DNA of 64,000 nucleotides, from the NCBI RefSeq assembly GCF_049445795.1, contig NZ_JBMSDT010000019.1, positions 1 through 64,000 of the forward strand, in the 5' to 3' direction. Positions 44,645 through 54,147 of the stretch are shown in pieces. The DNA comes from Larkinella sp049445795. GTDB taxonomy: Bacteria > Bacteroidota > Bacteroidia > Cytophagales > Spirosomataceae. A model generated the notes under the pieces. That model saw only the letters and a list, made by a program, of their open reading frames with translations. It did no database searches and had not been told where the DNA came from. The position numbers were made by a program, and so were the translations under genes. Each line of letters begins with the position of its first letter. Position 1 is the stretch's first letter.

Positions 44645-44663
44645 CCCGGCATTATCTGCCGGG
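44645..44663 (-). terminator. Hairpin, probable terminator
   Basis: The stem CCCGGCA/TGCCGGG has a five-base loop (TTATC). On the - strand it is followed by a T-rich tract (TTCTGTTTTCTG); on the + strand it is followed by CCTGTCTTAC, which is less T-rich. It may stop transcripts arriving from both sides in this convergent 430-base gap. Confidence 0.55.
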
Positions 44664-44790
44664 CCTGTCTTACAAAACTTGCAAGTTATCCTTGAAGTAC
44701 TACCTCCATACTACTCCAATTGGATGCAAGAAACTAGGTGGAGATGGGATTGATTGTAGTTAATCATCCCATTTTGATCCCAAAAACAAA

Positions 44791-44811
44791 CCCCGACACA
44801 AAGTGCCGGGG
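44791..44811 (-). terminator. Intrinsic terminator of the wzi-like gene
   Basis: CCCCGACAC-AAA-GTGCCGGGG forms a nine-pair stem with one A-C mismatch. On the - strand it is followed by TTTGTTTTTGGG. It lies about 175 bases past the stop of the wzi-like gene, which converges with the polysaccharide operon. I see no convincing gene in 44558-44985. Confidence 0.65.
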
Positions 44812-44985
44812 CTGTAACGCGGAAACGTGTATGATGACGGTGTTTTCCAGTTCACCGACAACTGTAAGACGTAGGCATTTTCTCAAAGTCACCAATGCTC
44901 GAAAAAATATATTTAAAGTTTATGATAGTTTGTTTTTGGAAAACAATGGCGTTCAGGCTTTTGATGAACGGACAGGCAGGATGTA

Positions 44986-46572
44986 TTATCTGTCAGGGCG
45001 GGTAACGTCCCAGTTTTTTCGCAAACTGACCCGAAAACCGGTGTTGTTCGGATAAAGGTTTCCCTGATCGTGGGCCAGAGCAACGCTGGCCTGCATGCTG
45101 CCCCACCAGGAAACCGGCCGGGCGACCAGTAGAAGGGTGGAAAACTGCCAGGTGCCGGACGGAAACGGTAGGGCGTAGGTGCCCAGGTTCTGGCTCAAAG
45201 AGGTTTTCACCTGGAAGATATACCGTTCGTGCAGGCTTCCCGCCAGACCCACATGGAAAACCTTCACGCGGTTGTTATTGCTAAAAGACGGGAATGTTGC
45301 CGTTTGGGGGCGGGGAAGATCCGTTCGCGACAATCGGGCGGGCGAGATAAACGGGGTGCCGAGGGTTTGTCCCTGATACGACCAGCCATCGATGTATTGC
45401 GTATGATTGAAGTAATTGTCGTTGCCCCTGAATTTCTCGTTCTCGGTGAAAGCCGCCCCGCCCTGGCTCAGGGTGTACAGAAACTCGGCTACTACCGTCT
45501 GAACGTGTAACCCGTGCGTAGCCGGACGCCGGTTTTGGAACCGTATTCCGTTTAGGCCGTCGGCAATGTTGGTCAGGTAAAACAACGAACCGTCTTCGAA
45601 AATGCTCTGCCGGTACAGCAGCAACGAAAATTGTTTGGCCTTGACTTCCAGGCCAATATCGACACTACCCAGGTGGTTGCCGACGCGGTTGCCCCGGTCA
45701 GCTTTGCTGAATTCAGTCGTGTCGATGTTGTCGCCTTGGGCCGCCAGCGACGTACCGAAAACCGCGTTCAGGTAATTGTCAAAACCGCTCGGAAACCGTC
45801 CGTTTTTGATCTGGTTTTCATTGGTAATGACCTCACTCCGCCCCGCCCACTGGACCTGGTGATTGAAGCCTCCATAAAACCGCACCGGCCAGCTTGTCTT
45901 GCCTATTCGGCCATACAAGGCCTTCTGGTGCAGGTACGAATGCGTGACGGCACTCCGGTTGTCGAACCAGCCGTGGGCGTATAAACCCCGAAACGAAAGA
46001 ACGCCTTTTGTAAAGCTGATGGGCGTGTAATCGGGCAGGGATAGCTGAATTTTGGGCAGGGGGAGGGCGTTCCCCGACCAGACCAGGGGGCCGGTTCCCA
46101 GGGTCGAATCGGCCAGCCCGACCACCTCCCGGCGACGACCCACCAGCAGTTCGAGGCCCCATAGATGCCCTTTTGCGTACAACTCCGGTACCAACACTGC
46201 CGACTTCCGGCCGACGTTTCCGACCACATCCAGCCCGTAACCCCAGCCAATCAACCGACGTTTTCCCTGGATCAGATGGGCCGGTTTACTTTTATCGTAC
46301 ACATAATCAGCGGTTAAACTACCCCGTAAACTGGCAAATGGCGAAGCGGTCGGCACCATGCCGTATTGATTGGTGCGTAGCCAAAACGGCGTTTGGCTGG
46401 CAGTACTAGCCGAAAAGGCGGTTTCGGTAATGATTCGAAACTCTTTTTTTCCAAGATTCGGAATCGTAAGGTCCGTCGCTGACATTTGGGCCTGAGCGGG
46501 TGCAATCGTCATGGCCAAGCCGATGAAAGTCGGCATCAGGAAGCGGCCATATCGTTGCAGGAAGTGCATCAT
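44986..46572 (-). CDS. Wzi-like capsule assembly outer-membrane protein
   Basis: The 528-residue protein has a signal peptide (FLMPTFIGLAMTIAPAQAQ). It is rich in amphipathic beta strands, for example ETAFSASTASQTPFWLRTNQYG near the start, here cut to its core, LLVGRRREVVGLADSTLG, and VKAKQFSLLLYRQSIFEDGS. The 'FWLRTNQYG' opening and the later LLYRQxIFEDG motif are typical of Bacteroidetes 'capsule assembly Wzi family' barrels. It probably holds polysaccharide on the outer membrane. It converges with the polysaccharide locus and follows the C25 peptidase gene by 19 bases. Confidence 0.83.
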   Translation of the reverse strand: MMHFLQRYGRFLMPTFIGLAMTIAPAQAQMSATDLTIPNLGKKEFRIITETAFSASTASQTPFWLRTNQYGMVPTASPFASLRGSLTADYVYDKSKPAHLIQGKRRLIGWGYGLDVVGNVGRKSAVLVPELYAKGHLWGLELLVGRRREVVGLADSTLGTGPLVWSGNALPLPKIQLSLPDYTPISFTKGVLSFRGLYAHGWFDNRSAVTHSYLHQKALYGRIGKTSWPVRFYGGFNHQVQWAGRSEVITNENQIKNGRFPSGFDNYLNAVFGTSLAAQGDNIDTTEFSKADRGNRVGNHLGSVDIGLEVKAKQFSLLLYRQSIFEDGSLFYLTNIADGLNGIRFQNRRPATHGLHVQTVVAEFLYTLSQGGAAFTENEKFRGNDNYFNHTQYIDGWSYQGQTLGTPFISPARLSRTDLPRPQTATFPSFSNNNRVKVFHVGLAGSLHERYIFQVKTSLSQNLGTYALPFPSGTWQFSTLLLVARPVSWWGSMQASVALAHDQGNLYPNNTGFRVSLRKNWDVTRPDR

Positions 46573-46591
46573 GCCCTTTTTTAGTCCTCTT

Positions 46592-49500
46592 TTAGCGGTT
46601 CAATACCACCCGCCCGTCGAACTGGCGTCCGTCTCCCAGGGTCAGCCGGAATACATAAAGCCCATTGGGAAGTGTTATGCCCCCCTGATCGGTTCCGTCC
46701 CAATACAGCCCGTTCTCGCCCAGCCGGAGCGCTTGCCGGAGTGTTCGGACCACCTGTCCGTTGAGGTTTCGAATGATCAACTGTCCGGTTCCGGGAGCCT
46801 CTTTCCCGCTTATGGTAAACCGAAAACGGGTGTCGGTCCGGAAAGGATTAGGCGTCGGTAACACGGCCGATAAATTGGCTTCGTTCCGCACCCGAAAACG
46901 GATCTCGTACGGAACAACTCCGGCTTTGTTGCCGCTGACATCCGTTGCCTGTACCCGCAGCGTGTAAACGCCATCCGCCAGGTTTTTGGGTAAATAGTTC
47001 AACGTGAACCGGTTATTGGGCCCAGCCGGGGTCCAGTTAACATCCGGACTACTCAGTGCGATTCGTTCAAAACGGCAGGATTCACACGGTTTTCGGAGCA
47101 GCAGGTCAAGCCCCAGCGTATCCTGCCTAATGCGGTACAAATCTTCGTCCAGCACGGTAATCTGAATCGTCGGATTGGGCGAAACTACGGCCCCATCGGG
47201 AATCCGCACTCCATCGAAAGTCACATCCAGCAAGGGGTTCAGGTGATCGGGCGGCAATCGCTGGCTGGAATCGGGCAGCACGACCGTAAACTTGTCGGCA
47301 TTCGGTGCGATGGTAAACACCAGCAGATTGTTGGTTTCGTCCAGTTCGGCCACCTGATTGTCGGCATCGAGAACCAGTTCATACCGTGTCGGACCGTTGG
47401 CGTCCAGCTCGGGCCGGAAGCGGTAGATAATGGTATCGCGGTAGGCGACAGCCGGGCGCATGACTGTACCGTAGGAACGAATTTGTCCATCGGCGAGCCG
47501 TTTCCGGATGGTCAGATTCAGCCGCTCGCGTTGGTCGTATCGTCCGGCGTTGATCACCACCACCCGCAGCCGAACCGAATCGGCGGCATCGTCGAGCCGC
47601 GAAATGCCGGACGATTGAATCTGAAAGTCGGCTTTGGGCAATGGAAAAATCCGGAGAGCCGGATCGCCCTGCAACACCATCTGGTGCGCGTTGGAAATCT
47701 GGAAACCGTCCTGCGTTGTGGCCAGCACGCGTCGGGTCGTTTCCTGATGAATGATGCCAATCGGTTTGGTAAAATACGTGCTGTCCGTAAAAAGCGTTTT
47801 GTAGAACTGAATCGTGAAGGTGTTCAATGGCCCCGTGTAGCCCGAAAAACAATGCGCCAACACCGCAATGGCCCCTTTATCGGGCGACAGCACCCAGTTG
47901 GTGCTCAAAACCGTGCCGCCGTAGAAGATGTTGCCTACCCCGCAGCCGTTGAAAAACATAAGCGGATACCTTCCTTTGTTACGGTACCCGAAAACCGGGT
48001 CGGAGGCATACCCAATGTCGAGGTCGGTGGAGGTGGGGGAGGAGTGGCCGAAAAACGAGATCATCGAAACGCCGTCGTTGACCGCGCGGCTGATGTCGAT
48101 GCGCTCGACCGGCTCGTCGGTTTTCTTCGATTGGGTTGTGACCGCCGAACCGAGGTATTGGCGTTGCACCAGTCCTTTGGCTTCGTCCAGAATGCTCCGG
48201 AACGCGGTTTGTTCAAACTCGGAGCGTCCACCGGTCAGGTGCAAAATCTCTTTTCGCCAGGGAACATTGGCTGCACTGCTTTCAAATTCCTGCACTTTCG
48301 TTAGGTAGTTTCCCACTTCGAAGGGATTTAGCACGTTTAAGCGGCCGGTGGGCAGGGCTGGTACATTTTCGGGAAAACCGGCCAGCCCGGCCGTTAGCAG
48401 CACATCCGAACCGGGAACCTGGCCAACCGTCGGCACCAGGTCGAGGTAATACTGGTTGGCGTTCTTCCGAAACGGAAAATACACCGACGAACGGCCCAGC
48501 AGAAATAGAAACTTGTCGGAACCGCCCGTGAGCATGTAATCGGCAAAGCGCCGGATGGCCAGCGGAGTTCGTTCGCCAAAACTAAACTGATTGAACAGGG
48601 CTTTCATCGTAACCACCAGCGTGTCGTAGCGCCCGCCCGCTGCCGATGCCCGGTAAGCAGCAAACGCGCGAACCGGATCGGCCACCTGTCCCGTCGGTTT
48701 CATGAGGGTCTCGTGGCTGACGATCAGGTAATTAGCTCTGGCTGGATCGAATTTCCGAAAAACAACCCGTTCCAACCGGGCTGGTGTAACCACATCCGTG
48801 CTGACCCAGAGCCGACGCCCGGTAGCGGTGTTCGGAACCACCAGCCGGAGCAAGGTGCCTTCCCAGGTACCGCTCAGTCGCCGGGCCGCTCCGGCATCTG
48901 TGATGTCGTAAATGACGGTGCTTGTCGGCGCATTCGGGATTTCGAGCAGCGAACGGCCGCCGGTTCGGGGCAGCAGCCGGAGCAGTTGCTGCGGTCCGTT
49001 TTTGACACTAATCGTTTGTGGAAACCGAACCCGAACCGTGCTGACCGAATACCGGTCGAATTCGGACGGACCGTGCGAAAGCGTGGTGAGGGCCAGTTCG
49101 GCGGCTTGCCCCTCGCCGGTAGTGGTCAGGTCGCTGGCTTCGAGGGTTGTGGCAAACCGGGCAGTCTGGAAGGTGTTGAACCGGAGCGTGTTGAGCAGGC
49201 GGTTGCCTGGGCCGACCAGCAGATCGACTTCGTGCGAGAAATTGTCCCGCCCGTTTAGCAACACGTCCAGTTCGGGTTTTTCGGGTGCCCGCCTGAACCA
49301 GCCGGGTAATTTAAGGGTCTGGGTAAACGGTTTATTTTTCGGCTGCATGGGGCCGGTCCAGCCCTCACCGGCTTCAAAAAAGACTTCGTATTGGGTCACA
49401 AAAGGCGTCGGGCCGGTCGACGGGTTGGTCGACATTTCATCCTTCAGTACCAGCAGGTGTTCGGCCAGGTGGTAGGTTTCGGGCTGGAGTCCGGCGGTAT

Positions 49501-49954
49501 TGGTTTCCTGTACCAGCGCGACCCGCTTGCCGGGCTTGCCGTCGGTCCGCCAGGTCAGGAAGTAAGCCGCCGTGTCCGAGTACATACTATAGTACGGATG
49601 GGGCTGGGCGCTCATGGGCCGGTAGAGCAGCGTATCCTGCAATCCGTCGTTGCCTTCACCCACAAATTCGAGGTAATCGGGCGCATCAAGCTTTTTATCC
49701 TGTTCTCCGGCTACCCAAATGGCCTGTTCGATGCCCCGTCGGAAAAGCTGGAGCGTGGTGGGATCGATGGACGAAACCGGAACACCGGCTTTTTGCAAAT
49801 CACTCGTCGTCAGCCGATAAACCGCCCGTTCCGTTACCGGAATCCGGTAATAGGTTTGGTCATAGGTAATCCATTCATTCCCAAAACGGATATTCTGGGC
49901 CTTGGTACAGAAACTGCTTATTAACAAGAGTAAAACAAGAACTTGTTTCCTCAT
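46592..49954 (-). CDS. C25-family peptidase, PorU2-like type IX secretion sortase
   Basis: From MRKQVLVLLLLISSFCTKAQ the protein is 1120 residues with a signal peptide; an ATG at 50008 adds 18 unlike residues. The catalytic pair of gingipain-type peptidases is visible: His in SFFGHSSPTSTDLDIGY (about residue 636) and Cys in LMFFNGCGVGNIFYGG (about 669). A CARDB-like region follows (ELVLDADNQVAELDETNNLL). The C-terminus is FlgD-like (NGQVVRTLRQALRLGENGLY, WDGTDQGGITLPNGLY). This matches PorU2-type proteins of Cytophagales, thought to process or attach cargo of the type IX system. It sits beside the Wzi-like gene. Confidence 0.83.
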   Translation of the reverse strand: MRKQVLVLLLLISSFCTKAQNIRFGNEWITYDQTYYRIPVTERAVYRLTTSDLQKAGVPVSSIDPTTLQLFRRGIEQAIWVAGEQDKKLDAPDYLEFVGEGNDGLQDTLLYRPMSAQPHPYYSMYSDTAAYFLTWRTDGKPGKRVALVQETNTAGLQPETYHLAEHLLVLKDEMSTNPSTGPTPFVTQYEVFFEAGEGWTGPMQPKNKPFTQTLKLPGWFRRAPEKPELDVLLNGRDNFSHEVDLLVGPGNRLLNTLRFNTFQTARFATTLEASDLTTTGEGQAAELALTTLSHGPSEFDRYSVSTVRVRFPQTISVKNGPQQLLRLLPRTGGRSLLEIPNAPTSTVIYDITDAGAARRLSGTWEGTLLRLVVPNTATGRRLWVSTDVVTPARLERVVFRKFDPARANYLIVSHETLMKPTGQVADPVRAFAAYRASAAGGRYDTLVVTMKALFNQFSFGERTPLAIRRFADYMLTGGSDKFLFLLGRSSVYFPFRKNANQYYLDLVPTVGQVPGSDVLLTAGLAGFPENVPALPTGRLNVLNPFEVGNYLTKVQEFESSAANVPWRKEILHLTGGRSEFEQTAFRSILDEAKGLVQRQYLGSAVTTQSKKTDEPVERIDISRAVNDGVSMISFFGHSSPTSTDLDIGYASDPVFGYRNKGRYPLMFFNGCGVGNIFYGGTVLSTNWVLSPDKGAIAVLAHCFSGYTGPLNTFTIQFYKTLFTDSTYFTKPIGIIHQETTRRVLATTQDGFQISNAHQMVLQGDPALRIFPLPKADFQIQSSGISRLDDAADSVRLRVVVINAGRYDQRERLNLTIRKRLADGQIRSYGTVMRPAVAYRDTIIYRFRPELDANGPTRYELVLDADNQVAELDETNNLLVFTIAPNADKFTVVLPDSSQRLPPDHLNPLLDVTFDGVRIPDGAVVSPNPTIQITVLDEDLYRIRQDTLGLDLLLRKPCESCRFERIALSSPDVNWTPAGPNNRFTLNYLPKNLADGVYTLRVQATDVSGNKAGVVPYEIRFRVRNEANLSAVLPTPNPFRTDTRFRFTISGKEAPGTGQLIIRNLNGQVVRTLRQALRLGENGLYWDGTDQGGITLPNGLYVFRLTLGDGRQFDGRVVLNR

Positions 49955-50428
49955 AAAAGAGTCGGGTAATTTAGAATAACAATTTTTGTTTACGCAGGCA
50001 AAAAACAAGAGATTAGTAAAATATTTATATTGAAACTTAGAATATTGACTTCGTTTCTTTGTCAGCCTGTCGAGTATAATTAGTCAATAGATTGCTTATG
50101 AGTTAACCTGCAATGAATCTGAAATATTCACTAAGAAGAGTTTAAGATATATTATCTGGTTATTTTGATTCAAATGAGCTATACATCTGCATTGGTGGTC
50201 GTTTTTTTTGTATAATTCGTTTGTGATCCTTCAATAGTAGTATAGTCGAAAAAAAACGTCCCATATCACATTTTTCTCCAATCAGGATAAAATGGTTTAC
50301 TTAAAACGGCTTCGGATTGATTTCAAAAATTCCTTTCTGGATCCATTATTTCTATTTTTATTTAGTTTGAAATATAGCTATTAAATCTCTAGTTTTGATG
50401 TTTTGTTAAATAAAATTCTATTATTTAG
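49955..50428. other. AT-rich intergenic stretch without a recognisable gene
   Basis: This 470-base gap separates the C25 peptidase gene from the AT-rich membrane glycosyltransferase gene. It is strongly AT-rich with many stops in all frames. No hairpin with a T-tract, repeat or RNA gene could be recognised. It must hold the promoter of the C25 gene and the 3' end of the upstream transcript. Confidence 0.6.
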
Positions 50429-51751
50429 CTAATAAATATGATTTTGCTGTAAAGAAACCAAATATAAATAGAATGAAAATGACAAATATTTATAGTATTT
50501 TAATTTATTGCTTGTGATATAATCATGGTTCTTTATAAAGAAGTAGATTACTAAAGATGGGATGCTTAGTACAATATATCTCGAGCTTACTTGAGATATT
50601 GCTATTATTGGTGTGATTGATAAACAAGCAGTCCAAAGCCACAAAAATTGTTGTGCATTATTTTTAAGTGAACTATAAAGCTGTTGGAGTATGTGCCTAA
50701 TGAAAATTATAGAGATAAATAAACAGTTGCCACCAATAAATAATAAAACAGTGTAACTATAGCCTTTACCTAATAATGAAACAATTAATGACAGGGAAAA
50801 TTTGACTTTTAGTTTTAGAAAGAAATAGTTAAAAGATAAAACGGAAATATATATTAATATATATAATAATATAGTATTACGACTTATTCGATAAATTTGC
50901 GTTTTGGAGCTAATAAATTTTAATATTATATAATAAGCCATAAAGTAAGAAAAGCCATGTGATATGAGTTCGATATCTAACGTATCAGCTTTAATTTTTA
51001 TATTTTTAGGAGGGACAACTCCTTTCCATACGTAAACAAGAGGGGCGAGAGAAAGTGCTAAAGCTAGAACTAATGCTATGTGACTTCTATTTAATGTTAA
51101 TCTTTTTTGCTTATAAGTTTCAAGAATAATATTTCCTGTAACTAAACCAACTGGAATGGTAATTAAAGTTATTCTTCCATACAAACTAAAAGCGAAAAAT
51201 AATACCGAGAGGCTAAAATACAGGTAGTTAATTGAGCATTTTGATTTTATTACACATAAATAAGTAAACAATACAGCGCCTACTAAAGCCATCATAAGCG
51301 ACGGCGCTTCCGTTAAGGCTAAAACACTTATTGTCCAAAAATTAGGTATTGAAAAAAATAGGCAAAACGTAATTAAAAAATAAAAATAATAATTTCTAGA
51401 TGATATTTCAAATGTTAAAATATTAATAATTTTTGCAGTAGATGCAATGATAAACAAAGAAAATGAAAGGTTAATAATGCGCATAGTAAGTGGACTATAT
51501 TCATCGTACCTTGAGGTTAGAAAATGAAGAATTTGATAAAGAGGTCCAGGAGCTTGGGATTCCATTTCTTGCAAAAACTTAGCAGATAATCCATACTTCT
51601 CTAATAATAGTATGTTCTGATAAAAGAAAATTTCATCATAGACAAAACTATCCGGGCTAATAAGAATAAGTAATAATAATAATACCAACGCTATTGTGCT
51701 CAAAATTGCGAAGTATTTTTCGGTACTCATGTGGTTTACTTTTAGGTACAT
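50429..51751 (-). CDS. Membrane glycosyltransferase, ArnT/PMT (GT39)-like
   Basis: The 440-residue protein has about ten hydrophobic helices. Its first extracytoplasmic loop carries acidic residues and a GP motif: SPDSFVYDEIFFYQNILLLE followed by SQAPGPLYQILHFL. This is the pattern of polyprenyl-phosphate-dependent glycosyltransferases. The first eight residues (MYLKVNHM) may not be the true start; MSTEKYF is an alternative. The gene is extremely AT-rich, far below its neighbours, which suggests recent acquisition. It is next to a nucleotide-sugar isomerase gene and probably modifies a surface glycan. Confidence 0.65.
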   Translation of the reverse strand: MYLKVNHMSTEKYFAILSTIALVLLLLLILISPDSFVYDEIFFYQNILLLEKYGLSAKFLQEMESQAPGPLYQILHFLTSRYDEYSPLTMRIINLSFSLFIIASTAKIINILTFEISSRNYYFYFLITFCLFFSIPNFWTISVLALTEAPSLMMALVGAVLFTYLCVIKSKCSINYLYFSLSVLFFAFSLYGRITLITIPVGLVTGNIILETYKQKRLTLNRSHIALVLALALSLAPLVYVWKGVVPPKNIKIKADTLDIELISHGFSYFMAYYIILKFISSKTQIYRISRNTILLYILIYISVLSFNYFFLKLKVKFSLSLIVSLLGKGYSYTVLLFIGGNCLFISIIFIRHILQQLYSSLKNNAQQFLWLWTACLSITPIIAISQVSSRYIVLSIPSLVIYFFIKNHDYITSNKLKYYKYLSFSFYLYLVSLQQNHIY

Positions 51752-51837
51752 TTATTAGGCCTCCGTAAGCTTATTAAATTGAGTAAACATACCTTTAGTA
51801 TTATATAAAAACATATAGGGAAATAGACAACCACATT

Positions 51838-52236
51838 TCATTTAATTTCAATACTCTCAGTAATTTCCAGGGCCGTCGACCGGTAGGGTTTGGTAACATA
51901 ATCAAACGATGAATAATAATGACTCGCCAACGCCAGAAGCACACAGCCTGGCGAGAAATTATACAGCATCCGCCAGTCCGGCGGAAAGAGATGCAACGCC
52001 TGGCCTCCGGCACTCAACTCATAGACGGAATCCTGCTGGGCCGACTGAACAAACACCGTGACTGAACCGGCCAGACACAATAAGATACTATGGTTTTTCC
52101 GATGCCGGTGGTTCCCCCGCCGGGCCTCGGCGGGGACGTTGTAAATCAGGTACGACCGCTGAAACGTCAAGCCTGTAGCTGCTTCCAATTCCGGAATCAG
52201 GTTGGTGGTTGATCGGATCGTGTATAACCTTGCCAT
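51838..52236 (-). CDS. Sugar 3,4-ketoisomerase (FdtA/QdtA/WxcM-like cupin)
   Basis: From MARLYTIRSTTNLIPELEAA the protein is 132 residues, the usual length for FdtA; an ATG at 52299 would add 21. The cupin core has FQRSYLIYNVPAEARRGNHR, the histidine motif GNHRHRKNH, and ILLCLAGSVTVFVQ. The end has VLLALASHYYSSFDYV, matching the family's 'LLVLASxxYxxxDY'. These enzymes isomerise dTDP-4-keto-6-deoxyglucose toward amino sugars such as Fuc3NAc or Qui3NAc. The matching aminotransferase and acetyltransferase are not in the window. Confidence 0.8.
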   Translation of the reverse strand: MARLYTIRSTTNLIPELEAATGLTFQRSYLIYNVPAEARRGNHRHRKNHSILLCLAGSVTVFVQSAQQDSVYELSAGGQALHLFPPDWRMLYNFSPGCVLLALASHYYSSFDYVTKPYRSTALEITESIEIK

Positions 52237-52509
52237 CTTCAGGGCCCGGACGTTCTTTCCTGTCGCCGACGGGTTGCCAACAGTTGATGCCCGAATCATC
52301 TCGCTTGATCACAAAGCAAAGAATCAAGTTGAATTTATTATGTAGAAAAATATCCATTTAAACCCGCTGAAGAATCGCCAGACGTGTGCCAGACGCAGAT
52401 TTTTGGGAAGAAAGACGACGAAGAATGTACATAAAATACACGTTTTTCTACAAAGACCGACCGGCTGGATTCCTAAGTTTGAAGCGATTTTCCGGTTATC
52501 CGCGATTGT

Positions 52510-53448
52510 ATGGTTACTGTTTCCCTGTACACGTACACCTCCCCCTGGATGGGTTTCCCTTTGGCTCATCCAGTCTGGTCGTCTCTGTTTTTGGCTGCGT
52601 TTTTTGCGGCTGTTGCAGGGGTCATTTTTAGCCTTCGTTACCGGCTTTTGCAACGGCAACATCTTAAAGTAAATGATGAGATCGAGGCCCGTATTTTACA
52701 GCAGCAACAACTGATTTCTGAATTGCAGTTGCGCAACGATCAGCTGAAAATATCTCAGGAGAGCCTGGATCTATCCATGACTGAAAAAGATCGGTTTATT
52801 TCCATCCTGATTCACGATTTGCGTTCGCCCTTGCGCTATTTATACAAAAATACCGCTTACCTGTTTCGAAACTGGAAACGCGACTCGCACGCCGAACTGG
52901 ACGGCCTGATTGCTGAAATTAATCATTCGACCCAGCAGATTCATTTCCTGACGGAAGAAATGATGCAGTGGATTGCTACCCAGAATAAGGCGTATCGTGT
53001 TCGTAAGGAGGAATTTTTTTTGTCTGATATTATTGCAGAGCTGGACGTTTTCTACGGAGGTAATATTCTTCAGCATCAAAATCGGTTTGAACTGGATATT
53101 CCTTCGCATTTGAAGGTTGAAACCGACAGGTTACTGCTAAAAATCCTTCTGCGCAATCTGCTGGATAACGCCAACAAAAATACCGACGAGGGGGTGATTC
53201 GCGCCGAGGCCCGGCAGGCTTATCAAAAGGTGGTGATTACAGTTTCGGATACGGGCGTTGGCGTCTCTCCCGCGTTGTTGCAGGCCATCAATCACTATTT
53301 TAACACGTCGACGCCAATACCGGATTTAAACACCCAATTTGGCCACAAGATCATTCGGGATTTTACGCGGTTGCTCAACGGAACCATTGTGTACGAATCG
53401 CCTGAAAGGGGCGGGTTACGGGTCATATTGACGTTACCGACTTACTAA
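52510..53448 (+). CDS. Membrane-anchored sensor histidine kinase (orphan)
   Basis: The 312-residue protein has one membrane helix (about 21-43, PVWSSLFLAAFFAAVAGVIF), a coiled-coil linker, and a kinase core. The phospho-acceptor is His102 in ILIHDLRSPLRYL. The ATP site has LLRNLLDNANKNT (N box), VSDTGVGVS (G1) and FGHKIIRDFTRLLNG. There is no periplasmic sensing domain, and no receiver gene is on the same strand. Its N-terminus resembles the membrane segment that joins propeller sensors to their kinase. It may be a shortened relative or a partner for another sensor. It converges with the NarL-like gene, 9 bases apart. Confidence 0.8.
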   Translation: MVTVSLYTYTSPWMGFPLAHPVWSSLFLAAFFAAVAGVIFSLRYRLLQRQHLKVNDEIEARILQQQQLISELQLRNDQLKISQESLDLSMTEKDRFISILIHDLRSPLRYLYKNTAYLFRNWKRDSHAELDGLIAEINHSTQQIHFLTEEMMQWIATQNKAYRVRKEEFFLSDIIAELDVFYGGNILQHQNRFELDIPSHLKVETDRLLLKILLRNLLDNANKNTDEGVIRAEARQAYQKVVITVSDTGVGVSPALLQAINHYFNTSTPIPDLNTQFGHKIIRDFTRLLNGTIVYESPERGGLRVILTLPTY

Positions 53449-53457
53449 AACCGGCTT

Positions 53458-54147
53458 TTAACTGGTCGCTCCGCGTGGTTTTTCGTCCAGCGCCAGGCGG
53501 ATGAGTTCGACGGTATTTTTTACGCCCGCTTTACGGAGAATGCTGGCGCGCTGATTGGCAACGGTATTGGCGCTGATATCGAACCGTTTGGCGATTTCCT
53601 GGCTGCTCATGCCTTCGGTCAGGCAGGTCAGAATCTGGGCTTCGCGCGAGGTGACCTTGTTCCAGATCGAGGAGCTTTTGCGGGGCGTGTAGTCTATTTC
53701 TTCTTTGGGCATCGACGTACCAGGCTGCACCAGATGCCGGATAATGACCGAGGATGCACTGGGCGGATAATAAAATTCGCCACTAACCACCGCCCGGATC
53801 GCCCGTAGGATTTCTTCGCGGTCGGTGTCTTTGGACAAATAACCGGCGGCTCCGTATTGCACCGACTTCAGAATATAGTCCTTGTTGTTGTGCATGCTGA
53901 ACATCAGAATCCGGATTTTCGGGTACTGCTGCGTGATGATTTGCAGGGCTTCAATACCCGACATGCGGGGCATGGTGATGTCGAGAAACAGTACGTCCGG
54001 TTTAACAACCGGAATGAGGTCAATGACTTCGTCGCCATCGGGTGCTTCGCCGACGATCTCGATATCGGTTTCATCCTCCAGCAACAAACGGACGCCTTTG
54101 CGGACCACCGAGTGGTCGTCGGCCACCAGAATTCGGATCGGTGTCAT
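53458..54147 (-). CDS. NarL/FixJ-type response regulator
   Basis: The 229-residue protein has a receiver domain (ADDHSVVRKG acidic pocket, phosphorylation Asp56 in VLFLDITMP, Lys in GYLSKDTD). It has a LuxR-type helix-turn-helix at about residues 165-225 (VTSREAQILTCLTEGMSSQE, SANTVANQRASILRKAGVKN). It overlaps the kinase gene by 4 bases (ATGA) and so is its likely partner. Its place beside nirBD points to nitrate- or nitrite-responsive control. Confidence 0.92.
   Translation of the reverse strand: MTPIRILVADDHSVVRKGVRLLLEDETDIEIVGEAPDGDEVIDLIPVVKPDVLFLDITMPRMSGIEALQIITQQYPKIRILMFSMHNNKDYILKSVQYGAAGYLSKDTDREEILRAIRAVVSGEFYYPPSASSVIIRHLVQPGTSMPKEEIDYTPRKSSSIWNKVTSREAQILTCLTEGMSSQEIAKRFDISANTVANQRASILRKAGVKNTVELIRLALDEKPRGATS

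Noticed and set aside
44738..45055. A 105-codon + strand frame between the WecA-like and Wzi-like genes
   Set aside because: It runs through the terminator hairpin at 44791 and into the 3' end of the Wzi-like gene, and resembles no family.
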